Shown here piece by piece: positions 35,092-45,341 of a DNA stretch of 64,000 nt. A program made the position numbers and the translations under genes. Source of the DNA: Mobiluncus porci (lineage in GTDB: Bacteria; Actinomycetota; Actinomycetes; Actinomycetales; Actinomycetaceae); the NCBI RefSeq assembly GCF_009695935.1, contig NZ_VUMY01000014.1:1-64000 (forward strand), read 5' to 3'. The notes below the pieces were generated by a model that was not told where the DNA came from, did not search any database, and was given only the letters and a program-made list of their open reading frames with translations. The stretch's first letter is position 1; each line of letters begins with the position of its first letter.

Positions 35092-36723
35092 ATGGCAAAC
35101 ACGCTTGATAATCCGGTGGAAATCTACGACACGACCCTGCGCGACGGGGCCCAAATGGAGGGAATTTCCCTGTCCATTAAGGACAAGCTCCAGATTGCGG
35201 GGGCCCTTGATGACCTCGGGGTTTGGTTCATCGAAGGCGGCTGGCCGGGCGCTATCCCGAAAGACACGGAGTTTTTTGCGATGGCTCAAACCCAGCTCAG
35301 CTTGAAGAACGCCACCTTGGCGGCTTTCGGGTCCACCCGCAAGGTCGGGACGAAAGCAGACGCGGACCCCCAGGTCAAAGCGCTTTTGGATTCGGGGGCT
35401 CCCGTCGTGACCCTTGTGGCGAAGTCAGACCTGCGCCACGTGGAGCAGGCACTCAAAACTACCGCGGAAGAAAACCTCCAGATGGTTAGCGACACGGTGG
35501 AGTTCCTCACGAAACAAGGACGGCGCGTCTTCCTCGATCCGGAACACTACTTTGACGGCATCAACTTTGACCCGAAATATGGCCTCGAAGTCTTGAAAGC
35601 CGCGGGCGAGGCCGGAGCCGAAACCGTGGTTCTTTGCGACACGAACGGCGGCAGCCTCCCGCACTCCATCCATGAACGCGTCTTGGAAGCCCGCGCTTTC
35701 CTTGACGAGGCCGGGTTAAAAGGTCTCAAAATCGGGATCCACACCCACAATGACACGGGTTGCGCGGTCGCAAACGCGCTTGCCGCGGTCCGGGCCGGTG
35801 CCGTCCAGGTGCAAGGGTGTGTCAATGGATATGGCGAAAGAACCGGTAACGCCGACTTGCTGACCCTGATTGGGAATATCGAGATTAAGCTCGGACGGAA
35901 ATCCCTCCTTGGTGAAAACGGTCTGGCGGAGCTCACCCGCACGTCCCACCGCGTCGCGGAGATCACGAATTTGAAGCCGAGCCGGCGCCTGCCCTATGTC
36001 GGCGACTCCTCCTTTGCTCACAAGGCGGGTTTGCACGCCTCGGCGATTCGCGTCGACCCGAACCTCTACCAGCACATTGACCCAAGCATTGTAGGCAACG
36101 ACATCCGGATGCTCGTCTCCGAGATGGCCGGTCGCGCGAGTGTGGAATTGAAGGCCAAAGAGATGGGAATCGACCTTTCCGGCACGCCGTTCCTCACGGG
36201 ACGGGTCGTGGAAGCAGTGAAAGAGAAAGAAGCCCACGGCTATGTTTTCGACGCGGCTGATGCTTCTTTCGAGTTGCTGGTGCGTTCCCAAGGTGGGGAC
36301 CTGCCGAGTTATTTCGAAGTCGAAACCTGGCGAACCCTGGTTCAAGCGGGAGGGACTTGCGAAACCAGCAAGGGCCAAGCCCTGGCAGAAGCCACCGTGA
36401 AACTCCACACCGCCGCGGGACGTAGGGTCGTGACCGGAGAAGGTAACGGCCCGGTTAATGCCCTGGACCATGCGCTTCGCGGGGCGCTGATGGATGTGTA
36501 TCCGGCGCTGGCAGACTTCCAACTGACTGACTACAAGGTCCGGATTCTCGACACAACTTCCGGAACGGACGCGGTCACCCGCGTCTTAATCACCACGACG
36601 AACGGGGAGCGCGAGTGGACTACGGTCGGGGTCGGGGAGGACATCATTGAGGCCTCCTGGGAGGCGATGGTGGAATCCGTGACGTGGGGGCTCATGAAAC
36701 TCGGGGTGCGACCGGTAGCCTAA
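35092..36723 (+). CDS. cimA: Citramalate synthase
   Basis: Condenses pyruvate and acetyl-CoA to (R)-citramalate, giving 2-oxobutyrate for isoleucine without threonine. IYDTTLRDGAQMEGISLSIKDK at the start, HTHNDTGCAVANALAAV for metal binding and GYGERTGNADL are all visible. The C-terminal LeuA-type regulatory domain (about residues 400-540) should bind isoleucine. At 543 residues it matches the long CimA form and differs from the window's own leuA. The dedicated isoleucine route here shares ilvBNC, leuB-type and ilvE enzymes. Confidence 0.9.
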   Translation: MANTLDNPVEIYDTTLRDGAQMEGISLSIKDKLQIAGALDDLGVWFIEGGWPGAIPKDTEFFAMAQTQLSLKNATLAAFGSTRKVGTKADADPQVKALLDSGAPVVTLVAKSDLRHVEQALKTTAEENLQMVSDTVEFLTKQGRRVFLDPEHYFDGINFDPKYGLEVLKAAGEAGAETVVLCDTNGGSLPHSIHERVLEARAFLDEAGLKGLKIGIHTHNDTGCAVANALAAVRAGAVQVQGCVNGYGERTGNADLLTLIGNIEIKLGRKSLLGENGLAELTRTSHRVAEITNLKPSRRLPYVGDSSFAHKAGLHASAIRVDPNLYQHIDPSIVGNDIRMLVSEMAGRASVELKAKEMGIDLSGTPFLTGRVVEAVKEKEAHGYVFDAADASFELLVRSQGGDLPSYFEVETWRTLVQAGGTCETSKGQALAEATVKLHTAAGRRVVTGEGNGPVNALDHALRGALMDVYPALADFQLTDYKVRILDTTSGTDAVTRVLITTTNGEREWTTVGVGEDIIEASWEAMVESVTWGLMKLGVRPVA

Positions 36724-36963
36724 TTTCTGTAACATTTTGTTGAAATACCAATCACAAGCAAATTTGCCAGACAATCCTTCCAAAAATCAGGACTAAAGTC
36801 CCAGACAATTGCGGGGGAAATGCCGATAATCTCTAGGGATAACATGCACACGTATAGCTACTGTTCAGGGCCTTAGACTCGAGTGGAACTGCCATCGGGG
36901 TCACTCGACCCCCTCGGGTTTCGAAAGGCTCAGGGTAGCAAGCGATAACAAAGGAAGTGGGCT
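36724..36963 (+). promoter_or_regulatory. Leader region of the chemoreceptor cluster
   Basis: The 240-base gap contains GCCGATAA at 36822-36829, identical to the -10 consensus of flagellar sigma-28 promoters, but no TAAA lies at the expected distance upstream. Further on, TCGAGTG and CACTCGA (within 36875-36910) can pair. GGAAGTG before the ATG is the ribosome-binding site. No gene is seen. Confidence 0.35.
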
Positions 36964-38595
36964 ATGGCAGAGAAAACGGCACCCGCAGAGGTGACAACTG
37001 CAAAAGCAGACAAAAAATTTCCCCTAGCGAAGAAGATTCTTCTAATTAATTTGTCCTCTGTCCTGGCGCTGGTCATAATTACGTCAGTTTTTTGGGGAAG
37101 TGTTGCTGTTACAAGCGGATACACCGATCAAAAACTGGCATCCGCTGGAACCTCAGATTCCATCACCACCTTGGAACGCGACTGGCAACAAGTCGGTTAT
37201 TTGAAGACTGGCGGTCTCTATGCAGTGCATCGTCAAGATCCTTCAACTCCGGCAATATTCGAAAAGTACACCAAGGCAATGGCCGTTTTCAAGGAAAAGC
37301 TCCAAAATCTTGACACCAGCGCTATGAACCAAAATCAACTAGTGAAACTGGAGGAGGTTAAAGCTGCCTTCAGCGAACTTCAGACCCTTAGTGATGAAGT
37401 TTCTTCGGCATCCGCTGCTTCCCCCACTGGTCTTTACGAGGCTGCGCTTGCTAACGAAGAACAGATTAATGCCACTTCCAAAAAAATCAACGAAGCAGTG
37501 CTGGATATACGCACGGATTTGCGTAAGCAAAATGAAGCGATGACTTCCCAAACGAGAGCTATTGAACCTATGGTTTATGCCTTCCTTGTGGTGTTTACCA
37601 GCTTGTTTATAGCCATCTTGTTAGTTCTGTATGTGACATTCTCGAAAGGGGTTTCTCGCGCTGCAGGAGAGTCTTCCCAAGCTCTTCACCGGTTTAGTGA
37701 AAAAGATTTGACTCCCACTCCAAAACGCTATACTAACGACGAAGTTGGTCGACTAGCAGACAAACTCAGACATGCCTCCACGAGCCTGAGTTCTGTTTTC
37801 AGCGAAGTAGCCGCTACAGCCCAAGAAGTGAATGCTACCACAGCTAAAATGTCCCAAGATGGCCAGATGATTGTAGACGAGATCACTAACGCAGGGGATA
37901 TGGCTCAGTCCGTGGCTGCCGCCGCAGAACAAGTCTCTTCCAATATCGCTACTGTCGCCGCTGGAGCTGAAGAAATGGGAGCCTCCATCCGCGAAATCGC
38001 CTCGAATGCCAACGAGGCGGCTCGGGTCGCTGCTGAAGCCACGGAAGTGGCGCAGCGGACAAATGAAACCGTGGTTAAACTTGGTGAATCCTCTCAGGAA
38101 ATCGGAGAAGTTATCGAGACGATTACCGCGGTGGCAGAACAGACCAACCTGTTGGCCTTGAATGCGACTATCGAAGCGGCCCGCGCCGGAGATGCCGGTA
38201 AAGGCTTCGCCGTGGTTGCCTCCGAAGTGAAGGATCTTGCGGCAGAAACCCAAAGTGCGACTTCGAAAGTTGCCGAACAAATCCAACAGATTCAAGCCGA
38301 CACCGGTCATGCTGTGGAGGCAATCAGCCAGATTAGTGACATCATCTCCCAGATCAACGACTTCCAGTCCACCATTGCGGCCGCGGTAGAAGAACAAACC
38401 GCGACGACTAACGAGATGAGCAAATCGGTCCAGGAAGCCTCCCAAGGATCCACCGAAATCGCCGCCAACATCAGCGAAATCGCAGATAATACAACCAAGG
38501 CTTCTGACAACCTACGTGACGCCGTGGAACGCGCTTCTGGGCTCACCGCCCAGACTAACCACCTCAATAGCCAGCTTGGCGAGTTCACATACTAA
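36964..38595 (+). CDS. Methyl-accepting chemotaxis protein 2
   Basis: A 543-residue chemoreceptor. The N-terminus is lysine-rich; membrane segments lie at about residues 24-50 and 198-225, enclosing a helical sensor domain of about 150 residues. A HAMP linker and signalling domain follow, with the [20 protein letters not shown] tip at about 391-410. The sensor domain differs from those of the other three receptors, whereas the tips are nearly identical. It is followed after 11 bases by a second receptor gene, so both are probably made from one transcript. Confidence 0.93.
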   Translation: MAEKTAPAEVTTAKADKKFPLAKKILLINLSSVLALVIITSVFWGSVAVTSGYTDQKLASAGTSDSITTLERDWQQVGYLKTGGLYAVHRQDPSTPAIFEKYTKAMAVFKEKLQNLDTSAMNQNQLVKLEEVKAAFSELQTLSDEVSSASAASPTGLYEAALANEEQINATSKKINEAVLDIRTDLRKQNEAMTSQTRAIEPMVYAFLVVFTSLFIAILLVLYVTFSKGVSRAAGESSQALHRFSEKDLTPTPKRYTNDEVGRLADKLRHASTSLSSVFSEVAATAQEVNATTAKMSQDGQMIVDEITNAGDMAQSVAAAAEQVSSNIATVAAGAEEMGASIREIASNANEAARVAAEATEVAQRTNETVVKLGESSQEIGEVIETITAVAEQTNLLALNATIEAARAGDAGKGFAVVASEVKDLAAETQSATSKVAEQIQQIQADTGHAVEAISQISDIISQINDFQSTIAAAVEEQTATTNEMSKSVQEASQGSTEIAANISEIADNTTKASDNLRDAVERASGLTAQTNHLNSQLGEFTY

Positions 38596-38606
38596 GGGGT
38601 AAGACC

Positions 38607-40250
38607 ATGACTGACGGAAGAAAAACATTGAACAAGACTGAAAACAGCACTACTCAAAAACCTGCCAAAGAACATCGTCGCACCACCCTACTAAAACGTA
38701 TGCTACTAGGTTCTTTGCCAATAATTATTGGCGTCGTGTCTTTATCCGTGCTGATGATCCTATCGGGTCGAATCATTTTTTCCCAGGTTAATAGCTTTCT
38801 GAATGCTGCCACCTCAGTAGAAAGAATGTCAGTCATCGAATCTGAAACCTACCAGGTCGGAAAGTACCAGTATGCGTATGCGCAGTCAGTTTTAATGGGG
38901 CAAGCTAACGATAATTATGCGCAGCTCCGCGACGAGAATCTCAAATTGATAGAAGAATCTCTTCAGCTGGTGGGTTCTTTCACTACCAATCCTGACGACC
39001 AAGCAATGCTTGATGATCTTATGGCTTCGACTGAGAAACTGGGAGAACTCATCGAGACCTCCAATACAGAGTTAAACTCTTCGAAAGGCTCCAACTCCGA
39101 CACTTTGAACAACGTTCTGACTAAAGAAATTAGCGCTCTTGTTGCGAAGTTGGACGAATTCAAACCGTCTTTGCTCGCCGCTCGGGAGGAAGCGAAAAGC
39201 ACCTTGGATGCCGCCATCATCCGAAACATTATTATCCAGGTTATTGCCATCTTGGTGCAAGGAGGAATCGCTGTCGTCCTGATGGGACGAATCCGACGCA
39301 GTATTGTGAGGTCTGTGACCTCGGTGGAGGATTCTGTGAGAGCCTTATCACAAGGTGATTTGACTCATGACGCGGAAGTGCTGTCAAACGATGAAGTCGG
39401 GGATATGTCTAGAGCTATGAATCTGACAGGTGCGACCCTGCGAGAAGCTTTCAGAGCGTCGGCTGAAGCATCCCAAAACGTCAGTAGCCAATCTGCTGAG
39501 GTGACGGAGTTGACTGCGGACACGGAAGGTTTGGCGAGAGAAGCGACGGAACAAGCTGCAGTCGTAGCGGGAGCCGCGGAGCAAGTTTCTCAAAGTATTC
39601 AGACTATAGCGGCAGGTTCTGAACAAATGGGTGCATCCATTCGGGAAATCTCGTCAAACGCCAACGAGGCGGCTCGAGTTTCCCAAGAGGCTACCGCCGT
39701 GGCTGCTTCCACGACAGAAACGGTGGATAAACTCGGAAAGTCCTCGAAAGCAATTGATGAAGTTGTCCATACGATTACCGGCATTGCTGAACAAACGAAT
39801 CTGTTGGCTCTTAACGCCACCATCGAGGCCGCTCGCGCGGGAGATGCCGGTAAAGGCTTCGCGGTTGTGGCCGGCGAGGTGAAGGATCTGGCCTCGGAAA
39901 CCGCGAAAGCAACTGAAGAAATCACGGTGAAGATTGCGAAAATTCAGGAAGACACCGAGGGTGCTATCGCGGCGATGAAGCGGATTAGTGAAATCATTTC
40001 CCAGATTAATGATTTCCAGACCACTATCGCTGCCGCTGTGGAGGAACAAACTGCGACAACTCAAGAAATGTCGCGTTCCGTCTCGGAAGCAGCAGCGGGT
40101 TCCGCAAACGTAGCAGCAAATATAACCACCTATGCGGAAAGTTCTGCGGGAGCAATTGAGCCGCTCAAGATGCTGGGTGCTACAGCAACCGAGTTGAAGA
40201 CTAAGGCCGAGGCGCTGACGGGGAAGATCAACCAGTTCAAATATGAGTAG
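38607..40250 (+). CDS. Methyl-accepting chemotaxis protein 3
   Basis: A 547-residue receptor with membrane segments at about residues 31-58 and 206-232. The sensor region is rich in helices with the pattern of four-helix-bundle ligand domains. The HAMP region reads ILRRS-like and the signalling tip [20 protein letters not shown] is at about 396-415. It starts 11 bases after receptor 2 and is closed by a strong hairpin terminator at 40300-40348. Confidence 0.93.
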   Translation: MTDGRKTLNKTENSTTQKPAKEHRRTTLLKRMLLGSLPIIIGVVSLSVLMILSGRIIFSQVNSFLNAATSVERMSVIESETYQVGKYQYAYAQSVLMGQANDNYAQLRDENLKLIEESLQLVGSFTTNPDDQAMLDDLMASTEKLGELIETSNTELNSSKGSNSDTLNNVLTKEISALVAKLDEFKPSLLAAREEAKSTLDAAIIRNIIIQVIAILVQGGIAVVLMGRIRRSIVRSVTSVEDSVRALSQGDLTHDAEVLSNDEVGDMSRAMNLTGATLREAFRASAEASQNVSSQSAEVTELTADTEGLAREATEQAAVVAGAAEQVSQSIQTIAAGSEQMGASIREISSNANEAARVSQEATAVAASTTETVDKLGKSSKAIDEVVHTITGIAEQTNLLALNATIEAARAGDAGKGFAVVAGEVKDLASETAKATEEITVKIAKIQEDTEGAIAAMKRISEIISQINDFQTTIAAAVEEQTATTQEMSRSVSEAAAGSANVAANITTYAESSAGAIEPLKMLGATATELKTKAEALTGKINQFKYE

Positions 40251-40299
40251 GGGTTGGTCTATAGCCCTGCCTGAGACTTAGGTCTTAGGCGAGGAATCT

Positions 40300-40348
40300 C
40301 GAAACGGCGAGTTTGAGCAAGTTGCTGAACTCGCCGTTTCGCGTTTTT
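40300..40348 (+). terminator. Intrinsic terminator after receptor 3
   Basis: CGAAACGGCGAGTT (40300-40313) pairs perfectly with AACTCGCCGTTTCG (40328-40341) and is followed by CGTTTTT. A smaller dyad, GCCTGAGAC and GTCTTAGGC, lies just upstream. Confidence 0.85.
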
Positions 40349-40444
40349 AGGGTTTGACCGGCAACTCACTCAGCGTAGCAGAGCCAAAATTTCCCCTGGT
40401 GCACTAAACTAAATAACAGGTCGAGTTTCGGAAAGGAGGCGCTC

Positions 40445-41554
40445 GTGATTGGTTCGGTGCAAGAATTCGCCGATTTGATTGCTTCGGAGAATGAAGACGA
40501 TTTTCTCCGCGCCACCACCGATATCGCGCCGACTTTCGTGTGGGAAGAAATTATCCGGAAACGCCCGGATCTGGCCGAATTTGTCACTCAATCCGCGACG
40601 ATTCCCGACTCTGTTTTGGAAACCGTCGCCTTAGCCGCGCCGTGGCGGGCGCGCTACCTGGTGGCTACCCAAGAACGAACCCCGCCGAGTATTCTCGCGA
40701 AACTGGCTCATGATGGGGATTCGCGGGTGCAAAGAGCCGCCTTGGCCAATGACGCAACCCCGCTGAAGGTTGTGGCGCAGCTGCGCGATGACCGCCACGA
40801 GGAGATTGCCAAACTGGCGAAGCTAATTTGGGAGGATCGTGCTGAAAAACGGGCTGGTAAACATTCCTCCAAGGGAGACCGCCTGTGGGACGTTCCTCAC
40901 GATGAGGCCGGAAAGAACCAAGCCACAGCGGTGGCCTACCGAACTTATTTTGATGAACTAGTGGCTGCTAAAGGAATGACGTCTGCGGACGTGGTGCGCG
41001 GCTTTGACCCGCGCGACCCCGAGCTGCCACTTGCTCCCGAAGATCCGTGGGTGGTGGCGCCGTGGGGAGACGAAGAGTATGTAGTCGGCTCTCAACGAGG
41101 CAGCGAATTTGCAATCTACGATATGGTTGATTCCCTCGAAGAAGCGGTTGACCTCGTATATCGACTTTGTACAGAAGTTCTTCCGGTGGGGGAGCTGCCC
41201 GCGGATGCACCCCAGCGGGGCCAGAAAACCGGAATCGGGATTGACGCGCGGACAATTTCTCGCGGTGGAAAGCCAGGATCGAATGAGCTCCACACCGGGG
41301 ATTTGCTCGACTGCTTTGATGATGACAAGGCTCAGTTTTTGTTTGCCCTCGGAACGCCGCTCGCAGCGCGGGGAATGAAACTTGACCAAGCCAAACCTTA
41401 CCGAGTTTTTGAAGTGCGAGCGCCCCTGCCGATGGCGGTGTTGGAAGGACTCACCGCTGAGACTAACGGCAACCCAGGTGGAGGGGCAATTGTAGTCCTC
41501 GATCGGCCACTGCGATGGTATTTGGATCAAGGCTTTCTCCTGGAATTAAAATAG
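40445..41554 (+). CDS. Protein with TNT-like C-terminal domain and LRV/HEAT-like N-terminal repeats
   Basis: 369 residues. The N-terminal 130 residues contain short helical repeats (VLETVALAAPWRARYLVATQ; ILAKLAHDGDSRVQRAALAN), like variant leucine-rich repeats. A middle region follows, and residues 280-369 resemble the TNT (NAD glycohydrolase) fold: LLDCFDDDKAQFLFALGTP, an arginine at 309, PYRVFEVRAPLPM, NPGGGA and WYLDQGFLLEL. Where classical TNT has LDRFG and GQPGGG, this protein has LDCFD (Cys290) and GNPGGG (Asn343), so NADase activity is doubtful. No signal peptide is seen. AAAGGAGG precedes the GTG. It sits between chemoreceptor genes. Confidence 0.6.
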   Translation: MIGSVQEFADLIASENEDDFLRATTDIAPTFVWEEIIRKRPDLAEFVTQSATIPDSVLETVALAAPWRARYLVATQERTPPSILAKLAHDGDSRVQRAALANDATPLKVVAQLRDDRHEEIAKLAKLIWEDRAEKRAGKHSSKGDRLWDVPHDEAGKNQATAVAYRTYFDELVAAKGMTSADVVRGFDPRDPELPLAPEDPWVVAPWGDEEYVVGSQRGSEFAIYDMVDSLEEAVDLVYRLCTEVLPVGELPADAPQRGQKTGIGIDARTISRGGKPGSNELHTGDLLDCFDDDKAQFLFALGTPLAARGMKLDQAKPYRVFEVRAPLPMAVLEGLTAETNGNPGGGAIVVLDRPLRWYLDQGFLLELK

Positions 41555-41669
41555 GCAGATATGTATGTCTTAACATATAGAGCTATCTGTATTTACGGTA
41601 TTTATCCAGGCTGTAAGGTGTAAATTATTTTTCGACTGACTGTACTAATTCAAGAAAGGAAGCTGAGTC

Positions 41670-43304
41670 ATGTCGGAAAAAGAGAAAGTTGCCCTAGCTG
41701 ATGGACAGCAGTTTCGCCCCGGATTGGGTTTGCGAATCAAGATTATAGCAACAATTGTTTTGGTGGCATTGGGTGCTATTATAGTTTCGTCCGCCGCTAC
41801 CATCGGGATTAGCTCATATCGAGCCAATTCCACGGCACTGACGGAAACCACCTTGCGTGGGACCGATTTTGAGGACAAATTGCGTTTCTCCCAAGAGTGG
41901 GCGAGAATTCTCTTCTCCATGGTGGGAACCGTGCATGACCAGGAAACCCTTGACAATTTGGTGGGTCAGTTGGAACAGGCCAGGGCAGATCGCGTCAAAC
42001 TCATCGAAGAGGCTGAAGCTCGCGGGGTGCCCCAGCAGCTTCCTACCTGGAACAAGTACAAAGAAGACTATGACAAGTGGATGGATCATGTGATGAATAC
42101 CATGATTCCGGCGGCTAATCCGAATGACATGACCGCTTATTCCAATATGCTGTGGGATACTTCCCCGACTGGTTCCAGAACTTTGATTAAAAACTTCGTT
42201 GCGGATTACGAACAAATTCGCGTCGAATTCAACGACATGATTAAAGCTAAAAATGCTGAAATTGCAGCTCAAGGTATGACGATTATCATAATCTGCATCG
42301 TGGTTACCGTCTTAGTTTTCGCGCTGGGATTGATCATTGCTTTCGTCTTTGCGGGACGAATCGAAAAGAGCGTCAAGAATATTCAAAATGCGTTGCAGAT
42401 TGTGGCGGAAGGGGACTTGACCCAAGAGGACAAGATCTTGAGCAGCGACGAGCTGGGCGCAGCCACAGTAGAGCTCCAGCGGGCAAAAGAATCATTGCGT
42501 CACCTCATCAGCGCCGCCGATGAAGCGGCTGCGGGAGTAGTGGGACAAGCCGAGCAAGTGTCTAAGCAGTCCGCTGATGTTACCGAGGCTGCGAGTGCTT
42601 CGGCAGAACAATCCATCACGGTTGCCGCCGCCGCGGAGCAGGTCTCGAACTCGATTGACTCGGTGGCTGCCGGCGCTGAAGAGATGGGTGCCTCCATTCG
42701 CGAGATTTCTTCCAACGCCAACGAGGCGGCCCGTGTTTCTCAGCAGGCCACCGAGGCAGCCGCGCGGACTAACGAAGTCGTGTCTCGCCTCGGGACTTCT
42801 TCTCAGGAAATTGGGGAAGTCATTAAGTCCATTACTTCCATTGCGGAGCAAACTAACCTTTTGGCCTTGAACGCTACCATTGAGGCGGCTCGCGCTGGAG
42901 AAGCCGGCAAGGGCTTCGCCGTGGTCGCTGGGGAAGTGAAGGACCTGGCTGCGGAGACGGGAACCGCTACGGAGGAGATTTCCAAGCGGATTGAAACCAT
43001 CCAGTCCGATGTGGCTGATGCCGTAAGTGCCATTGATGAAATCAGCAATATCATCTCCCAGATTAACGACTTCCAGACCACAATTGCCGCCGCGGTAGAG
43101 GAACAAACCGCTACCACGAACGAAATGTCGCGGTCGGTGTCGGAAGCTGCCGAAGGTGCGCAATCCATCGCTGGCTCGATCCACACGATTGCTGGCGGCG
43201 CACAAAAAGCCGGTGAAATGATTGTTGACATGTCTTCACGCATTCAAGACATCAACAGTGGTGCCTCCAACCTGCTCAGCCGTATCGAGTCCTTCAAGTA
43301 CTAG
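41670..43304 (+). CDS. Methyl-accepting chemotaxis protein 4
   Basis: A 544-residue receptor. Membrane segments are at about residues 21-48 and 200-228. The sensor part (about 50-199) is long-helical with no recognised domain name. The signalling tip [20 protein letters not shown] is at about 394-413, with Glu instead of Asp in the last pair compared with the other receptors. The 115-base upstream gap is A/T-rich and should hold its own promoter. AAAGGAAG precedes the ATG. Confidence 0.93.
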   Translation: MSEKEKVALADGQQFRPGLGLRIKIIATIVLVALGAIIVSSAATIGISSYRANSTALTETTLRGTDFEDKLRFSQEWARILFSMVGTVHDQETLDNLVGQLEQARADRVKLIEEAEARGVPQQLPTWNKYKEDYDKWMDHVMNTMIPAANPNDMTAYSNMLWDTSPTGSRTLIKNFVADYEQIRVEFNDMIKAKNAEIAAQGMTIIIICIVVTVLVFALGLIIAFVFAGRIEKSVKNIQNALQIVAEGDLTQEDKILSSDELGAATVELQRAKESLRHLISAADEAAAGVVGQAEQVSKQSADVTEAASASAEQSITVAAAAEQVSNSIDSVAAGAEEMGASIREISSNANEAARVSQQATEAAARTNEVVSRLGTSSQEIGEVIKSITSIAEQTNLLALNATIEAARAGEAGKGFAVVAGEVKDLAAETGTATEEISKRIETIQSDVADAVSAIDEISNIISQINDFQTTIAAAVEEQTATTNEMSRSVSEAAEGAQSIAGSIHTIAGGAQKAGEMIVDMSSRIQDINSGASNLLSRIESFKY

Positions 43305-43498
43305 GTCTCGACCCGCGACTCGGGTTACTCGCCAGGAGTCGCGCAGGGGACGATCGCTCGGAGCCGCCTGGGGGTTGGCCCGTAAGGTACTCACTAGGGC
43401 GACGCGGAGACGCGATGGGGGAGGGTGCTCCCTCGTAGCTGCGAGAGCCTTCCCGAGCGACGACGTGAAGTCACGCCCACCTCAAGAGTAGATACGGA

Positions 43499-45265
43499 TT
43501 ACCGCTGGGCGCGGTTGATGGCGGAGATGACGGCCTTGTAGGCGGCGCGAATCGTTGAGGGGTCGATTCCCACGCCCCACAGCACCTCCCCATCCACAAC
43601 CGCCTCCACATACGCGGCGGCGCTCGCGTCGCGTCCGGCGCTCATGGCGTGCTCTACATAGTCCAGAATCCGCACCTCCAGACCCATCTTCTCGAAGGCA
43701 TGGACGAAAGCATCGACCGGCCCGTTGCCGACCGATTCCATCTGGACTTTCGCGCCGCGATCATTTAAGGAGATAGAGACCTCAGTGTCGCCGCCTTCTG
43801 CGGTGGGAACGCTCGACACGTGCGCGCCGTCGAGGAAGAAACGACCCCAGTGTTTCCCATCGATGCCGGCCTCCGAGGCGGGGAGGTATTCGTCTGCGAA
43901 AATCTTCCACAGGTTGTCCGCGGTGAGTTCCCCGCCGAACTTGTCGGTGGTCTTTTGGACGATCCTGGAAAACTCGATCTGGAGTCGACGCGGCAGGTCG
44001 AGGTGGTGCTTTTCTTTCATCAAGTAGGCGACCCCGCCCTTGCCGGACTGGGAATTGACGCGCACGACCGCCTCGTAGTTGCGCCCCACATCGTGGGGGT
44101 CAATCGGGAGATAGGGGAGTTCCCAGATGACCGCGTTTTCGTCTCCACCAGCGGCCTTGACCTTTTCTTCGCGGGCGGCGAAGCCTTTCTTGATGGCATC
44201 TTGATGAGATCCGGAGAACGAGGTATAGACGAGTTCGCCGACATAGGGCAAGCGCTGCGGGGTTGACATCCGGGTGCAGTGTTCCACCGTATCGCGGACC
44301 TCGTCGAGGTTCGAGAGGTCAAGTTGTGGGTCAATACCTTGACTAAACAGGTTAAGCGCGAGAGTGACTAGGTCAACGTTTCCGGTGCGTTCGCCCTGCC
44401 CGAGCAAGCAGCCCTCGACGCGGTCCGCGCCCGCCATCTGGGCAAGCTCCGCGGTGGCGATGCCGGTGCCGCGGTCGTTGTGGTTGTGGGCGGAGATACA
44501 AACGAATTCGCGTCGGGAGATGTTTCTCGAGAAGTATTCGATCTGGTCGGCGTAAATATTCGGCGTGCAGCGTTCCACGGTTGTGGGAAGGTTCAAGATG
44601 ATTTCGCGCTCAGAGCTCGGCTGCCAGACATCCATGACGGCTTCGCAAACTTCGAGGGCGAAATCGAGTTCGGTGTCAACAAAGATTTCCGGAGAATATT
44701 CGAGGCCGAAAATCGTCTCGTCATCAAGGATTTTTTCCGCCTGGGCCACGACCTCGCGGGTGCCTGCTACCGCCAACTCCACGGTCTGCGGCTTGTCATT
44801 GTGGAAGACAATGTCGCGGAAAACCGGCGCGGTCGCGTTATAGATATGTACGGTAGCGCGCGGGAAGCCCTTGATGGCCTCGATGGTTTTCCCAATCAAG
44901 TCTGAGCGGGACTGGGTGAGAACCGAAACCGTCACATCCTCTGGGACCGCGTCGTCTTCAATTAGGGAACGCACGAAGTCAAAGTCCGTTTGGGACGCTG
45001 AGGGGAAGCCAATCTCAATTTCCTTGAAGCCAATCTTTACGAGGAGGTCGAACATGGCGCGTTTCCGGGCGGGATCCATGGGCTCGATGAGGGCCTGATT
45101 GCCGTCGCGAAGGTCGGTCGACAGCCAACGCGGCGCTTTCGTGATGCGGTTTCCTGGCCAAGTCCGGTCGGGGAGAGACACGGGATTGGTTTCCAGGAAG
45201 GGGCGGTATTTCCCAAAAGGCATACCGGAAGTTTGTTGACGGTTGGAAAATCCAGAGGTGCGCAT
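43499..45265 (-). CDS. leuA: 2-isopropylmalate synthase
   Basis: First committed enzyme of leucine synthesis, condensing 2-oxoisovalerate and acetyl-CoA. The motif STDLRDGNQALIEPM, SAHNHNDRGTGIATAELAQMAGADR and GQGERTGNVDL fit the long actinobacterial LeuA (588 residues) with a C-terminal leucine-binding domain (about 450-588). The ATG has AAGGA eight bases upstream. A Leu-codon leader peptide and alternative RNA pairings lie upstream, so leucine-dependent attenuation is likely. Confidence 0.95.
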   Translation of the reverse strand: MRTSGFSNRQQTSGMPFGKYRPFLETNPVSLPDRTWPGNRITKAPRWLSTDLRDGNQALIEPMDPARKRAMFDLLVKIGFKEIEIGFPSASQTDFDFVRSLIEDDAVPEDVTVSVLTQSRSDLIGKTIEAIKGFPRATVHIYNATAPVFRDIVFHNDKPQTVELAVAGTREVVAQAEKILDDETIFGLEYSPEIFVDTELDFALEVCEAVMDVWQPSSEREIILNLPTTVERCTPNIYADQIEYFSRNISRREFVCISAHNHNDRGTGIATAELAQMAGADRVEGCLLGQGERTGNVDLVTLALNLFSQGIDPQLDLSNLDEVRDTVEHCTRMSTPQRLPYVGELVYTSFSGSHQDAIKKGFAAREEKVKAAGGDENAVIWELPYLPIDPHDVGRNYEAVVRVNSQSGKGGVAYLMKEKHHLDLPRRLQIEFSRIVQKTTDKFGGELTADNLWKIFADEYLPASEAGIDGKHWGRFFLDGAHVSSVPTAEGGDTEVSISLNDRGAKVQMESVGNGPVDAFVHAFEKMGLEVRILDYVEHAMSAGRDASAAAYVEAVVDGEVLWGVGIDPSTIRAAYKAVISAINRAQR

Positions 45266-45341
45266 TTATATATCCTTTTCTACTGTTGCAAGACCTTTTT
45301 CCTGCCGAGCATAGGTTTTAGCCGCGCAGGTGGTCTCGGCA
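45266..45341 (-). promoter_or_regulatory. leuA attenuator region
   Basis: On the minus strand GCCGCGTAGG near the leader stop can pair with CCTGCGCGGC, or alternatively TGCCGAG can pair with CTCGGCA; these exclude each other. The Leu codons CTGCTGTTGC (45362-45371) can also pair with GCAACAGTAG (45280-45289), which ends two bases before the AAGGAT site of leuA. Ribosome stalling on the leader would shift these pairings. Confidence 0.55.

Noticed and set aside
36840-36960. Cyclic di-GMP riboswitch in the chemoreceptor leader
   Set aside because: Some pairing is possible, but the conserved GCAAAG and tetraloop-receptor elements of that class are not found.
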